Assembly: GCA_002914805.1 (NCBI GenBank)
Contig: JXTB01000018.1
Span: 429,099 to 493,098, forward strand
Source: Parasponia andersonii
Lineage: Eukaryota > Streptophyta > Magnoliopsida > Rosales > Cannabaceae
Length of the DNA: 64,000 bases
Direction: 5' to 3'
Made by a program: the position numbers and the translations under genes
Shown: positions 12,499-23,404 of the stretch, one piece after another
Layout of the letters: each line of letters opens with the position of its first letter
Position numbering within the stretch: the stretch's first letter is position 1
Notes under the pieces: generated by a model
The model's input: the letters and a program-made list of their open reading frames with translations, nothing else
Told to the model about the DNA's origin: nothing
The model's database searches: none

Positions 12499-12834
12499 AC
12501 AAGACTAGCCAATTTAGCAATGGAAGAGCATATGTTAGTCAAGCCCAAGATGCCATTGCAAATATGATGGCAAAAGGTTCAGCTTTTGGACACGATGCCA
12601 TGAACAGGGCTAAAGCATCAGTTGCAAAGCAGTGGATCTTCAAAGGCTATTGCTTTTGAAAGGAGAGTCGGGCTTACGGAAAAATTGATAGTTGGGATTT
12701 CAGTCATTAATAAGAAAGTAAAACCAGTTGATAGAAGGCTTCAAGTATCTGATATAACAGTGGCTGCAATATTTGCTGCAAAAAGGAAAGTCCATAATAC
12801 ATGGTCAGCTGTAAAACAAGCAGGAATGGAATAA
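12499..12834 (+). pseudogene. Fragment of a BPA1-like (RRM family, ACD11-binding-partner-like) protein gene
   Basis: After a plausible acceptor (TTTTAGCAG at 12490-12498), one frame reads DKTSQFSNGRAYVSQAQDAI, then MMAKGSAFGHDAMNRAKA. A one-base frame change follows near 12615-12622. The neighbouring frame then continues SSKAIAFERRVGLTEKLI and VDRRLQVSDITVAAIFAA, to a TAA at 12832-12834. This pattern (QDA..MxAKG..GxDAxxKAK, then xRxGLTEKxxxG, then VDxxxQVSxxT) is the region after the RRM in plant BPA1/BPL proteins, recognised from memory. The RRM and the C-terminus are missing. The frameshift and truncation mark it as a non-functional gene piece, perhaps carried here by a transposon. It retains what looks like an intron boundary, so it is probably not a processed copy. 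Confidence 0.6.
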
Positions 12835-14340
12835 TTACCCTATAACTAAATCATCTATGTGTCTTCAGTTTGCACATTTTGCAGAACCTCATAATTTGTT
12901 TTACATCAGTTATAATAAATTCTGAGAATGCTGACAAATTAAGCATAATAATTATTTTTCTTGCATACTAGTTCAAAATGTTAGAACAATTAGAATTGTA
13001 GTTGGGATATTTCTAAGGCCTTGACAGGGTTCCACTATTTCTTGATTTTGGTTACTGAATGTGTCAAATTTCTTACTACATGAAGTCGCTTAACATAGCA
13101 GAATTTAGGAGAAAAATGCCTTTGCTTGGTGGTTGTTATAATACGCCAAGTACACCTCTGATTCGGGTGTTAATTAATTGTCTATTGAGATGCTTTTGCA
13201 ATGGTCCATTTCTATTCTTGTTGAGGTGTTTTTAACAATTTGGCGGCAAGAGTCCTTTATTCATAGGATCTTTAATAACCTTGTTTTAATGGTCCAAAAC
13301 GATTTTGAGACATTGATATATGGTGAAAAGAATAATTTTATTTCTCTAAGCTTAGAGTATGTCTTTTGGTAGTCTAATTGGTATCCAGCAGTTTAGTAAT
13401 TTTTTTAAAAAATGTAACTGTGAATTGATGTGCAACAGAATAATTATTATGGTTTGTCAGCATTCTCGGAACTACATTCCTGTTAAATGGGTCTATGTAA
13501 TATCCCTTGTTTTGTATGAATATTCTATCAGCCTAATCGTATATACTTTCTCCTTTTCGTTTCTAGTGTATAATAATGTATTTCTTCTCTCTCATCGCTT
13601 AGTTAGAACTTTCTGCATGTAACACTAAACCAAAATGCACGAAGGTTTTAATTTCTCAAGTTCCAAGGTAAAAGTTCATGGATATATTTTCTTAGTGAGT
13701 TGTATGAGCTCACCACTACTCATCTCTTTGGTGATATATTTTTTCTCGCTCATCTCTCTATTTGTGGATATAGATTAAAAAAAATATCAAAAGTAAAACA
13801 ACTTCATCTTTCTTTCTTCCAGGAGGTATTTCGATGTGAGTTTGATCAACAGGTCCATACGGCCAGTCTTAGAAACATTTATCGACAAAAAAATCAATTT
13901 CCTCGTTTATTTTAGTTCTGTACTTCTTTTTATTTATAGTATTAAAGGGCTATGCACAGTCCAGTTTTATTATGGTTTAATTGTGTCTGAGTGGTTGGAT
14001 GTTACAACAAACTAACTTTAGCTTTGAGCTCGACACACTCATGTCAAATGTGTGTGAGCAATCTCGACACACAAATAGTCCTACCCTTTTCTTGAAAAAA
14101 TATCTTTCACGTACATGCTTGTATAGAAAAACAAGGGAGAGATTTTGAAGGGGAACAAGAAAGAGCGAGTGAAGGAGACCAAGGTAGAGAGCAAAGGAAA
14201 AAGAAAGAAAGGTATAAGAGTGATTTTCTCATCAGAGAGCAAGAGAGAGAAAGGGTGAAAGTGAGATAGAGGGAGAGAGAATGTGAACTTGAGAGAGTGA
14301 CTTTAACTAGAGAGAGCAAATATGTCAGATTGAGGAGGGC
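12835..14340. other. Non-coding region beside the BPA1-like fragment
   Basis: No recognisable coding sequence. Part may be former intron or downstream sequence of the BPA1-like gene. From ~14100 it becomes purine-rich (GAGAGA runs) and grades into the repeat array. The ORFs at 13178-13915 have no protein features I recognise. Confidence 0.4.
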
Positions 14341-14727
14341 TATGGGGAAAGGAATGAGAGCTTGTGAAGAAATAACAGACCAATAGCTGAATTAGAGAGA
14401 GAGAGAGAGAGGAGTTAATCATAGTGGAAAATAGAGAGATAGAGGAATAATGTTTAGGTTAAAGAGTTTTATTGGAGATAAATCTAATAGCATGCAAATG
14501 TAAGTAAAACATTCTAAGGTTCTAAGATTAAAAGATGATAATAGAATTAACTATTATTAGTATATGAGAGAGTTAGATTCAGAGAATGAGTTAATCATAG
14601 TGGGTAATAGATAGATAGAGGAATATTAGGTTGGAGTGTTTTATTAAAGAGAGAGTAGACTTGTGGGGAGTTAAACATAGTGGATGGTAGAGAGTTAGAG
14701 GAATAATGTTTGGGTTGGAAAGTTTTA

Positions 14728-14806
<79 letters not shown>

Positions 14807-15315
14807 AATCATAGTAGGTGATAAAAAAGTTGAGGAATAGTAATTTGGTTGGAGAGTTTTTAATTGAAAATAGAATTTAGTAGCACGTAAATCAGTGAAA
14901 ATGAGTGAGTAGCAATGATTATTCAAGAGAGATGGAGAGTGAGGAGTAAATCATAGTAGATAATAGACAGATAGAGGAATGATGTTTGGGTTAGAGAGTT
15001 TTATTAGAGACAGAATTTGATAGCACAATTGTAAAATATTCTAAGGTTTCAAGACTAAAAATGATAATATAAATGATAATATAAATAATGATCACTATTA
15101 ATGTGTGTGTGTGAGAGAGAGAGAGAGTGGATTGTGGAGAATGAGTTAATTGTAGTGGCTGACAGAGAGAGAGGAATAATTTTTTGGTTAGAGAGTTTTA
15201 TTGGAGAGAGAGAGAGAGAGGTTCATTGGAGATAGAATTTGATAGCGCACAAATGTGAGTAAAACATCTTGAGGTTCTAAGACTGAAGAATTATAATAGA
15301 ATTTATGATAATTTT

Positions 15316-15358
<43 letters not shown>

Positions 15359-15513
15359 GTTAATCATAATGGGTGATAGAGAGATAGAGGGATATATATT
15401 GGGTTAAAATCTTATTAGAGAGCATTTGACAACGCACAAATATGAGTAAAACTTCCAAAGGTTTCAAGACCAAAAGTTGATAATAGAACTAATGACGATT
15501 TTAGTGTGTGTGC

Positions 15514-15552
<39 letters not shown>

Positions 15553-16200
15553 GAGTTAATCGTAGTGGGTAATAGAGATAGATGCATAATGTTTGTTTTA
15601 GGGAGTTTTCTTGGAAATAAATTTAATAGCGCACAAATATAAATAAAATATTCTATGGTTCCAAGATTAAAAGATGATAATATTAACTTTGATTAATGTA
15701 TAAGAGAGAGGGGATTGGGGAGAATGAGTTAATCATAGTGGATGATAGAAAGAGGAATAATGTGGGTTAGAGAGTTTTATTGAAGAGAAAAAGAGAAGAT
15801 TTGGGAGGAGTTAATCATAGTGGGTGATATAGAGAGAATAATGTTTGGGTTGGAAAGTTTTAATTGAGAGAGAGAGTAGATTGGGGAGGAGTTAATCATA
15901 GTGGGTGAAAAAAAACAAAAAAGATATGAATAATATTTTGTTTGGAGAGTTTTATTAGAAATGGAATTTGATAGCATATGAATCAGTCAAAATGAGTAAG
16001 TAGCAATAATTATGAGAGAGAGAGAGAGGAGTAGATCACAGTCGGTAATAGATAGGTAGAGATATAATGTTTGGATTAGAGAAATAATGTTTCGGTTAGT
16101 GAGTTTTATTGGAGATAAAATTTGATAGCTCAAAAATCTGAGTAGAACATTCTAAGACTAAAAAATGATAATAGGAATAATGATTATTTGGTAGGTATTG
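14341..16200. repeat. Complex GA-rich tandem array with higher-order structure
   Basis: About twelve units begin with variants of GAGTTAATCATAGTGGGTGA (near 14413, 14586, 14668, 14808, 14941, 15146, 15358, 15555, 15724, 15809, 15891 and 16028). Long units (~150-200 bp) continue GGAATAATGTTTGGGTTAGA, then GAGTTTTATTGGAGATAGAA, then AGCGCACAAATGTGAGTAAA, then a TCTAAGGTTCCAAGACTAAA segment. They end in GT and/or GA microsatellites. Short units (~80 bp) skip the latter half. The variant long units at 14808 and 15891 instead carry a AATCAGT(G/C)AAAATGAGT(G/A)AG tail. The order is L-S-S-L'-L-L-L-L-S-S-L'-L, so the block L-S-S-L'-L occurs twice with a period near 1.1 kb. One compound microsatellite is (GT)16(GA)n G9 at 14730-14807. 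No coding role is seen. Confidence 0.85.
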
Positions 16201-17773
16201 AGATTAAAAGATGAAACTAAAAAAAATAAAGACTAGATATGGAACCCATATTGTCTGAGGAATACAAGTTCAAAATTAGGGTAATTATTTAATCCCTCCT
16301 TTCAAAATTAGGGATCGAGTCCTCATAGCTCAAGAGTCGTTGAATCCTCCAAGGTTATTTTGAATGATCCAAAAGCCATAGCCAGGGGTAATGGGTGAGA
16401 GGCATTTATTATGTCAAAAATGGTAACCGGTTCCTTACCTTTACTAAGCATTCTCTTCCTTAAGCCTGAAATTTTGAACATAAAAAACCATTAACAAAGG
16501 AGCTCCTAAGAAGACCAGGAATTGGGTTCACTCGATGATTGAACTGTAATGATTCGAATAGCTGCAACGGCGAAATAAAATAACACAACTCTTGGAATCT
16601 TTTTAGATCGCCTTTTGTTTTCTTGGGAAATTTTGTCATTCTTCTTTCTTCTCCAGAAATTCTAAAGTGACCTTCCAAAACATAAAGGAAAAAATTCATT
16701 AAATATGCGTTTTTAGCAAATGGGTCTGAAGATTCTTATAGGTGGCTCAAACTACAGGACTGGCTAAAGGGGTAGGCGAGACAGGTAATTGCATAAGGCC
16801 CATTCAGCAATAAAGATCCCACAATTATATAACTCGTACTAAGAAATTTAATTCTATTTTTAGGCTTTAATTTGATTTGTTTTAAGAGTTATATCTCCTG
16901 CTATATTTAATTTCAATCTCTTAACATATATATGATACCATCTTTATCTAGGTCTAGGAAAAAAAATTAAAATAAATAAATAAAGCAAAGAAAAAAAGAA
17001 AATACTCACAAAAACTATGACGTCTTTAAATTATTTTCTTACGGGAAAAAAAATGAACGCTTACTCTCTTGTTTTTGAGGAAAGTAGGTTTAGTATGGCA
17101 TTTCAATTATTATTATTATTTTAAAAAAAATAAGGTCAAGGTTTTTTTTGAAACTTTAGTTTTATACGGTTTATAGAGTATAAATACAACTCTTTAATAT
17201 GCGGAGTACCGTACCAAAGAGATAAAGTTTTTGCTTCTTGTTTATTTGTTTTTCGGCAAAAAGGTTTATGATGTGTACTTTTCAAGTTGCATCAGATTGG
17301 TACGTGTCGGGCTTGACTCAACGCTTTCTTCTTTTTTTTTTTCTTTTTAAACTTTGTTACTTTTTTCTTTTTTTTTTTTCTGGTTTCCTTTTTAATTCTT
17401 TGTTTTTTATTAAAACTTTTTGGTAAATATTTTTAATCACACTTAAATATTATGAAAAATACGATACATATAGTATCTAAGTAAATTAGACGGGGAGAGG
17501 GGGGAGGAAGATGACTTGTATCCAACCATATTACCTAAGTCTCTATGTAAATTAAAGAAAAAAAAAGTTTAATGAAAGTATCGTACTATATTACAGGTAT
17601 CCTTCAGAAATTTTAAGTATCCTTTTGTGGATACCATATGCATTTTATAAAGATAGATACTTATGCTATCTAGGCAAAATGGAAAGGAAAAAAAAAAAAA
17701 AAGTAAGAAAGGTTATTATAGGTATCCCATCGTACCTTAATTCTTAAGTAAATTGATATATATATATATATAT
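16201..17773. other. Non-coding spacer with degenerate GTATC-rich repeats
   Basis: No supported gene. From ~17450, motifs such as AGTATCTAAGTAAATTAGA, GTATCGTACTATATTACAGG and CTATCTAGGCAAAATGGAAA recur in decayed form. They resume after the MITE, at 18087-18480. A minus-strand ORF at 16460-16699 has fairly protein-like composition but matches nothing I recognise. Confidence 0.4.
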
Positions 17774-18008
17774 GGACACCAATCCAGTAGGTATTTTTTT
17801 TTATCTATGCATAGGTATCAATTTGACTAATGAAAATTTAACATGTACATTTTTTTATTGTAAAAAATAAAAAAGAGAAAGAGCATTAATGATGCACGTC
17901 TTTTCATGCACTTCATTATAACTATTAGATCACCGTTAGATGGTGATCCAACGGCTAAAAAAAAATACTTACCCATAAGTGAAAAAAAAATACCTATTAG
18001 TTTGGCAA

Positions 18009-18009
<1 letters not shown>
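17774..18009 (+). mobile_element. TA-microsatellite-associated MITE, copy 1
   Basis: It begins GGACACCAATCCAGTAGGTA and ends AATACCTATTAGTTTGGCAAC, so the ends are inverted repeats (CCAATCCAGTAGGTATTTTT against its complement). Inside are the conserved blocks CATAGGTATCAATTTGACTA, GCATTAATGATGCACGTC and GATCCAACGGCTAAAAAA. It is flanked on both sides by (TA)n: 17756-17773 on the left and 18010-18038 on the right. It is non-coding. The size (~236 bp), the near-palindromic ends and the TA-tract setting resemble the rice Micron elements, which insert into TA microsatellites. Family membership is not established here. Confidence 0.8.
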
Positions 18010-18039
<30 letters not shown>

Positions 18040-18043
<4 letters not shown>

Positions 18044-20150
18044 ACATAAAATTATATATTAAAAACAAATACACACATACACTTTTAGGTATCTTACTAT
18101 GCTATCAAATAGTATACGGGATATGTGAATGGGAGTTGGGGATTTTATTGTAAGTATATACTATGTTACTAATGGTATCAAGGGGTTTTTTTCTTTGGAA
18201 AAAAAAAAAAAAAGATGACACCGTAAGTATGATACCGTATTATTTGTAGTCAAAATTGAGAAGGGAATTTAAGAGGTTAGTTTTGATATCGTAACAAATT
18301 ACTCATAATGTCAATTTGGTAAATTGGAAGGGAATTTTGGGCATTTTATATAAAAAAAATACCTTAAGTAATTTATAAAGATACTTTACTTATGTTATCT
18401 AAGAAATTAGAAAAAGATTTGGTATTCTTTATTTCACAAAAAAAAAAATTTACCGATTGACTTTAGAGAAATTTAGATTGATAATCAATATTTAAAATTT
18501 GATTAAATAGATGTCCATTTTTTTTAAAAAATTATATAGCTAAATATTCAAATATATATTTTTACATTTTTTAGTTAATGAACTGAATATTTAAATTTTT
18601 ATGCTTAGTATATAAACATAAGAATCAGACATTTTGTTATAACATTTGAAAAATTAATATTTACTTAAATTGGGCTCAAAATTCGATCATTTTGCTTTAA
18701 GATCCTTGATTTTATTAAGAATTTTGATATCTATGCACTCAAAAATAAGAATTTCAATATATGTCAGTGTAAAAAATTACTCAAAAATGTTTAGTGGTGT
18801 AATTATTAATTTATTGTTGCTAAAGTCCAAAAATAATTACTCACTAAAATAGAATTTAAATTAGGAGAAAAAATTATCAAATTTTGGTCAAAAACGAATC
18901 TGAAAACTATAAATTAAATGGCTAAATAAACAAATGAATGTTTTCAAAAATAAAAATGCGTCAGTGGCCCTTTTATTTAAGGTTCTTTTTCTTGTATTTT
19001 TAAAATAGTTTAACCCACTTGTCTAGTTTCGAAACATTTTTTGTACAGGCCGTACTTTTAAAGAATAAGCTACATTTTCTATTTCAATGTAAAAGGCTCT
19101 TTACTTTTATTAACTAATATTTTTGAGAAAATTTGATTTTATACGATAAATTTTCAAAACAATGAAAAATCCCAAATACTAAAATTGTTTGAAAATGTTT
19201 TGAATTTATTTAAAAAAAATACTATTTTTAAAAGTATTTAGAATAGTATCATTTTTTATTAATTGATAAAATATTTGAGGTTACTAGTTAAGTTATTTGA
19301 AGTAACCAGATAAGTTACTTCAAGTAACTCGATTAGTTACCCCAAGTAACCTAACTGATTACTTTGAATACTAGTGAAAAGTACTAATTTTGTAAAAAAA
19401 TAAAAAATAGGTATTTTTCTAAATATTTATTTAAAGTGTTGTTTTTCTAAAAAATATTTAAATGTATATTTTTCTAAATCAATTTGGGATTTTTTTAAAA
19501 ATTCAGCCCATTCGGAATTTTTCAATTTTTTGTGCTTTGAAACTGGAATTTTGTAAGAAGTACAATTTTTTTTAAATTAAATAGTAATTCTTTGAGAAAT
19601 TATAATAGATAATCAATTTTTTAAATTGATTTAAGTAGTTGTCCTTGTTTTAAACTTTTATAGCTAAATATCCATTATTTTTAAAGTCTTACCTAAGGGT
19701 TGTTCTGTTTTTCCATTTGTGCCCTTTCTTTAATAGGTTAGGTTTTTTTTTTGTTTGTACTCTCTCTCTCTCTCTCTCTCTCCTTGTTGAGAATATGAGA
19801 TTTTGATCTTTTTTGCAGTTCTCTTTGTTGAGAATTTGATCTTTTTTTGCAGTGTTGTTTTTGTTTTTCCAACTGTTTCTTCTTTTTTGACGCTGTGTTC
19901 TTCTACAGCTTGCGAAATATACTAATTCAATTATTGAGTATGGATTTTCTTTGAATTTTTATTTTTTTTAGGTTAGTTTTTTATTTGATTTTGGGACTTT
20001 AATTTTTATTGCTAATTATATTGCTATTATAGTTAATTTTTTTTAATATAAACTTGTTCTTGTTAGTGATTGGTTTGTCATTAAATAGTCAAATTAATTA
20101 TCCTTTTTATGTCTATCTAGCAAAGTTTAGGATAATTCTAATAATTACAT
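18040..20150. other. Non-coding AT-rich spacer
   Basis: It contains the rest of the degenerate GTATC-type repeats (to ~18480), a short tandem run of AAGTAACT-like motifs at 19280-19375 (TTACTTCAAGTAACTCGATT and relatives), and a (TC)n tract at 19757-19782. The short ORF at 18670-18852 has no recognisable product. Confidence 0.45.
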
Positions 20151-21300
20151 ATTATAGTGACGAGTAGGATCGATCCGATGAGAAATTAGTCTAATTAAGT
20201 TACTACTAATCACAAGGTGATTTGAAGAAATTGAGAATTAAAACTAAAATAAAATAAGAAAATAAATAGGTCAAGGTTCATCCGTCACCACTAAAATATC
20301 CTATTAACTAATTACCAGATTTTAATAGCTAAATATCTAAGTTGACAATTGTAGATAGCCAGCAAACACGCAACTATCCATATCTTTCTTTAGGTCAAAT
20401 TCTAAGTAGACAAATGTCGTACCTAATTTCTTTCGATTAAATAACCTAAGCAAACTCTAGAATTAATTAAAAAAAAAGCATTAAGTTGAGAAAAATATTA
20501 GATTGTTCTAGATTAATCTCATAAATGCAAAATCTAACTGATGTTTTATTTTTTTAATTATAATTAACTCATTAAATGATTAACTTAACTATAGTTTTAC
20601 TACCTAGGATTGATACGATAAACGTCAATACCTAATTTTAGCTTTTGAATTCTATCTAGATTATTTATTGGACCTCCTAGACAAATAAAGATATAATTCA
20701 TAAATCATTAATAGACATGGAAGAGCATAAATAAATTTTAAATAAACAACTAATTGTATAAAATCTAGTAAATTAAAGAATAATCATGTTTAGGGTTTGG
20801 ATCTAGCATATATAAAAGAATGAAAAGAATAAACATCATGCTAGAATTAAGAAAACAAGAGAAAAAACTAAAAGGAAAGGAGCAAGAATAAAGATGGTTG
20901 TTGCGGCTCCTAAACTCTCTTCCTCTCTCTCTAGGCTATAGTATTTTTTGTGGCTCCTAGGTATGAATGACTGACTTTCCTCTGAGTTAAAGGCTCTTAT
21001 TTATAGACAAATAGGTCTAGCAAGTATCTAGGTCAAGTTTCGCACAAATAAGAAATATCAGGTCGTCAAAATACTTAAAGTAAATGGCTCTACGGACCTC
21101 CTGCACAGTGGCTCATAGATTGGCACACTGTGGTGTCTAAGTTTTGGTACTTTCATTTTTCAAGAATAGCAACTCGGCACCATTTTTTGTCGGCTCATCC
21201 AACTTTGCTCGTTACAGCCCGTTTACGACTCGTTTCAACTATTTTTCATAATTTAATCTCCAAAATTCCTAGAAACACAATAACAACATAATTAGGCTTA
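20150..21300 (-). repeat. Old LTR relic (Ty3/gypsy type), minus orientation
   Basis: Read on the minus strand it has LTR-like organisation: a CTATAAATAAGAGCC promoter motif (~21000), an AAACCCTAAACATGATTATTC segment, and an ending in CATCGGATCGATCCTACTCG. The last part parallels CTCGTGGGATCGAACC in another relic at 35.7-36.2 kb. No flanking target duplication or second LTR was found, so it is a solo LTR or a fragment with uncertain limits. Confidence 0.45.
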
Positions 21301-21327
21301 GATATATATATATATATATATATATAT
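21301..21327. repeat. (TA)n microsatellite
   Basis: Uninterrupted AT/TA dinucleotides at the edge of the LTR relic. Confidence 0.9.
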
Positions 21328-22070
21328 AAACACTAACAAAGCATTATAGAAAATAACTATTATATAATTATAAAATTAACTCCTATCAGTAATCAATATT
21401 GATTTGTATAATTCTACATTTTTTGAAATATTTTTTTCGTAGTTTAAATTTTTGTCTATTTGATTCATACATTTCTGGTCATAGTATATATAATTTTTGT
21501 TGTGATTTATAAAACTAATGTTGTCTAATGAGTTTTTATGAATATATTTAATACTTTCTTGTTTAATTCATATATTTCTAGTCTTGGTATATATGATTTT
21601 TGTGATGACATATGGTATTCCTCCTCATTCTTCTTTCTTTTCTTTTCTCTTCATTTTTAGTTTTCTAGCATCATGCTTTTTTACTGTTTATTCTTTTATA
21701 TTGTCACTAGATTAACTTTAGGTTAGGTTAAGGGTAATTTCTAAGCCCTAGATATGAATATTCATTAGTTTTTTGATTTTATATGTCAATTGCTATTTTT
21801 TAGAATTGTTATTATTATTTCGTAATTTGATGATTATGATTTCTATTTCGTGTATTTACATGTGTAACTATATTATGCATAATAGATATCTATGCCTATA
21901 TTAGATTCCAAATCTATAATTGTCTAGATTTCTAATAACAGTAGCAAAATATTGGAGATTTGTCAATGCATAAGGTGGATTAGGTGAAGAAAAGAAAAGA
22001 AAGGAATAAATTAGCTGTATACCATTTTTTCCTCATTAATTAAATCTACCAACATACCACTTTTTGAAAT
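21328..22070. other. Non-coding AT-rich spacer
   Basis: No ORF, repeat or RNA gene is recognisable. T-rich stretches dominate. Confidence 0.4.
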
Positions 22071-22312
22071 GAATTTTTGATGAATTCTTGACGAATTCCT
22101 GATGATCTTGACAGATTCTTGATATCAACGGCAATATTGATGGATTCTTGATGAATTTTTAACGGATTCTTGATGATCTTGATGGATTCTTGACATTGGC
22201 CGGGATCTTAATGGGTTCTTGATGAATTCTTAATAAATTCTTGATAATCTTGATGGATTCTTGACAGATTCTCAATGTCAGTAGTAATCGGGACAGATTC
22301 TTGACTAATTCT
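22071..22312. repeat. Minisatellite based on GATGGATTCTTGAT
   Basis: A ~12-15 nt motif (GATGGATTCTTGA, GACGAATTCCTGA, GACAGATTCTTGA and others) recurs some 16-18 times. A looser ~65-nt super-period is marked by GATCTTGA(T/C)GGATTCTTGA and by interspersed 'ACGGCAATATT', 'GGCCGGGATCTT' and 'GTAGTAATCGGG' spacers. It is non-coding and ends ~230 bp before the Tat-type retrotransposon. Confidence 0.75.
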
Positions 22313-22547
22313 CTCCAAAAAACGGTAGAATCTATTATTGGAGGTAAATTTAATTAAATATTTGAAAAAATAGAAATTATCTACTTAACCTAAAAGAAAG
22401 AAGAACAAAGAAAAGAAGGCGGGCCATAGTTTTGTCTTTTGCTAAATTAAGAGAACAATATGAGATTCGGTGAAGGAAAAAGGAAGGAGGGCTATGTAAA
22501 TTTTTTTGGCAATTTTCTTTTCACGGCCGCATAATCTTCGTGGATGT

Positions 22548-23379
22548 TGTGGGACTCGTTCCCAAGTCATACGCCACGTGGACGATTAAGTGGCAGAACA
22601 GGTCACAAAAGGGGCCCGCTGTCCGACAGGTATCGAGAGTGATTAGCTAAACGCCACGCGGGTCACATGTGATATCACAATCGGCCATTGGGCTGTCCGA
22701 GGTTAGGGCCGAGCCCATCACAGACCCTGGACAGTCTCGGCCCAGTCCGACCCTTACCTCGACAGCTGGGGGGGTCGGAAGCCCCAAGGGTCTTCCACCA
22801 GAATACAATGGAAAGCAACTCATAACTCTAGACCCAGACAGAGCATTTAATACGATCTTGGGTAGGCGTGCGTAAGGGGCAAGCCATTATGACAGAACGG
22901 CGATTTATCCAAATCTCACCCCTGACAGACTCAAGCCGTAGGAGACGGCAGAAATCAGGCTACGACGATACAAAGGAGATCACGGTAATCTCGGCTCGTG
23001 ACCTCTGGGAAAAACTTCGAGGAGAAAGGTACTCAGTCCTGAGATTGAGACCCACATGGTTCACAATCTCAGGACTATATATATATGAGCCATGCATTCC
23101 CGAGAGGGGCATGTATGCTTACAAAAAGAAGTATATAAAAAAAAGATTATGAGCAAGAAACAAACATAAACTCATATAGAACTAATTCCTTGCTATCCTG
23201 AATAAAAGATAAACCACTGACTTAAGCATCGGAGAGTCTTTGCAGGTGACCATTACTGCCTCTCCGACCCTGCCTGGAGTTCAGAGCACTTTGGGATAGC
23301 GAGGACACGTGGACAGTTGAAGAATATAGTATCAGCGGTTCAGAGACACGTGGACAGCTGGTGAAAAATCGCTCCAATA
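22548..23379 (+). repeat. 5' LTR of the Tat-type element
   Basis: 832 bp, beginning TGTGGGA. The inferred ancestral end CCAACA has decayed to CCAATA. A TATA-like ACTATATATATATGAGCC lies at ~23074 and an AATAAA at ~23202, so transcription would start near 23100. It pairs with 34133-34963. A handful of substitutions per 100 bp are visible in the first part and fewer later. ORFs at 22669-23152 are fortuitous. Confidence 0.92.
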
Positions 23380-23380
23380 G

Positions 23381-23397
23381 TTTAGCACCGTCTGTGG
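23381..23397 (+). promoter_or_regulatory. Primer binding site of the Tat-type element
   Basis: TTTAGCACCGTCTGTGGG starts two bases after the LTR end. This is a variant of the TTGGCRCCGTCTGTGGG block that commonly follows plant Ty3/gypsy LTRs. The inverted leader copy at ~25500-25520 preserves the form TTTGGCACCGTCTGTGGG, which shows that this copy carries a G-to-A change. Confidence 0.75.
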
Positions 23398-23404
23398 GAA
23401 AAGG

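Noticed and set aside
16460..16699. 79-codon minus-strand ORF with protein-like composition
   Set aside because: No family recognised, no partner exons or start context. It could be a captured exon but nothing supports it.
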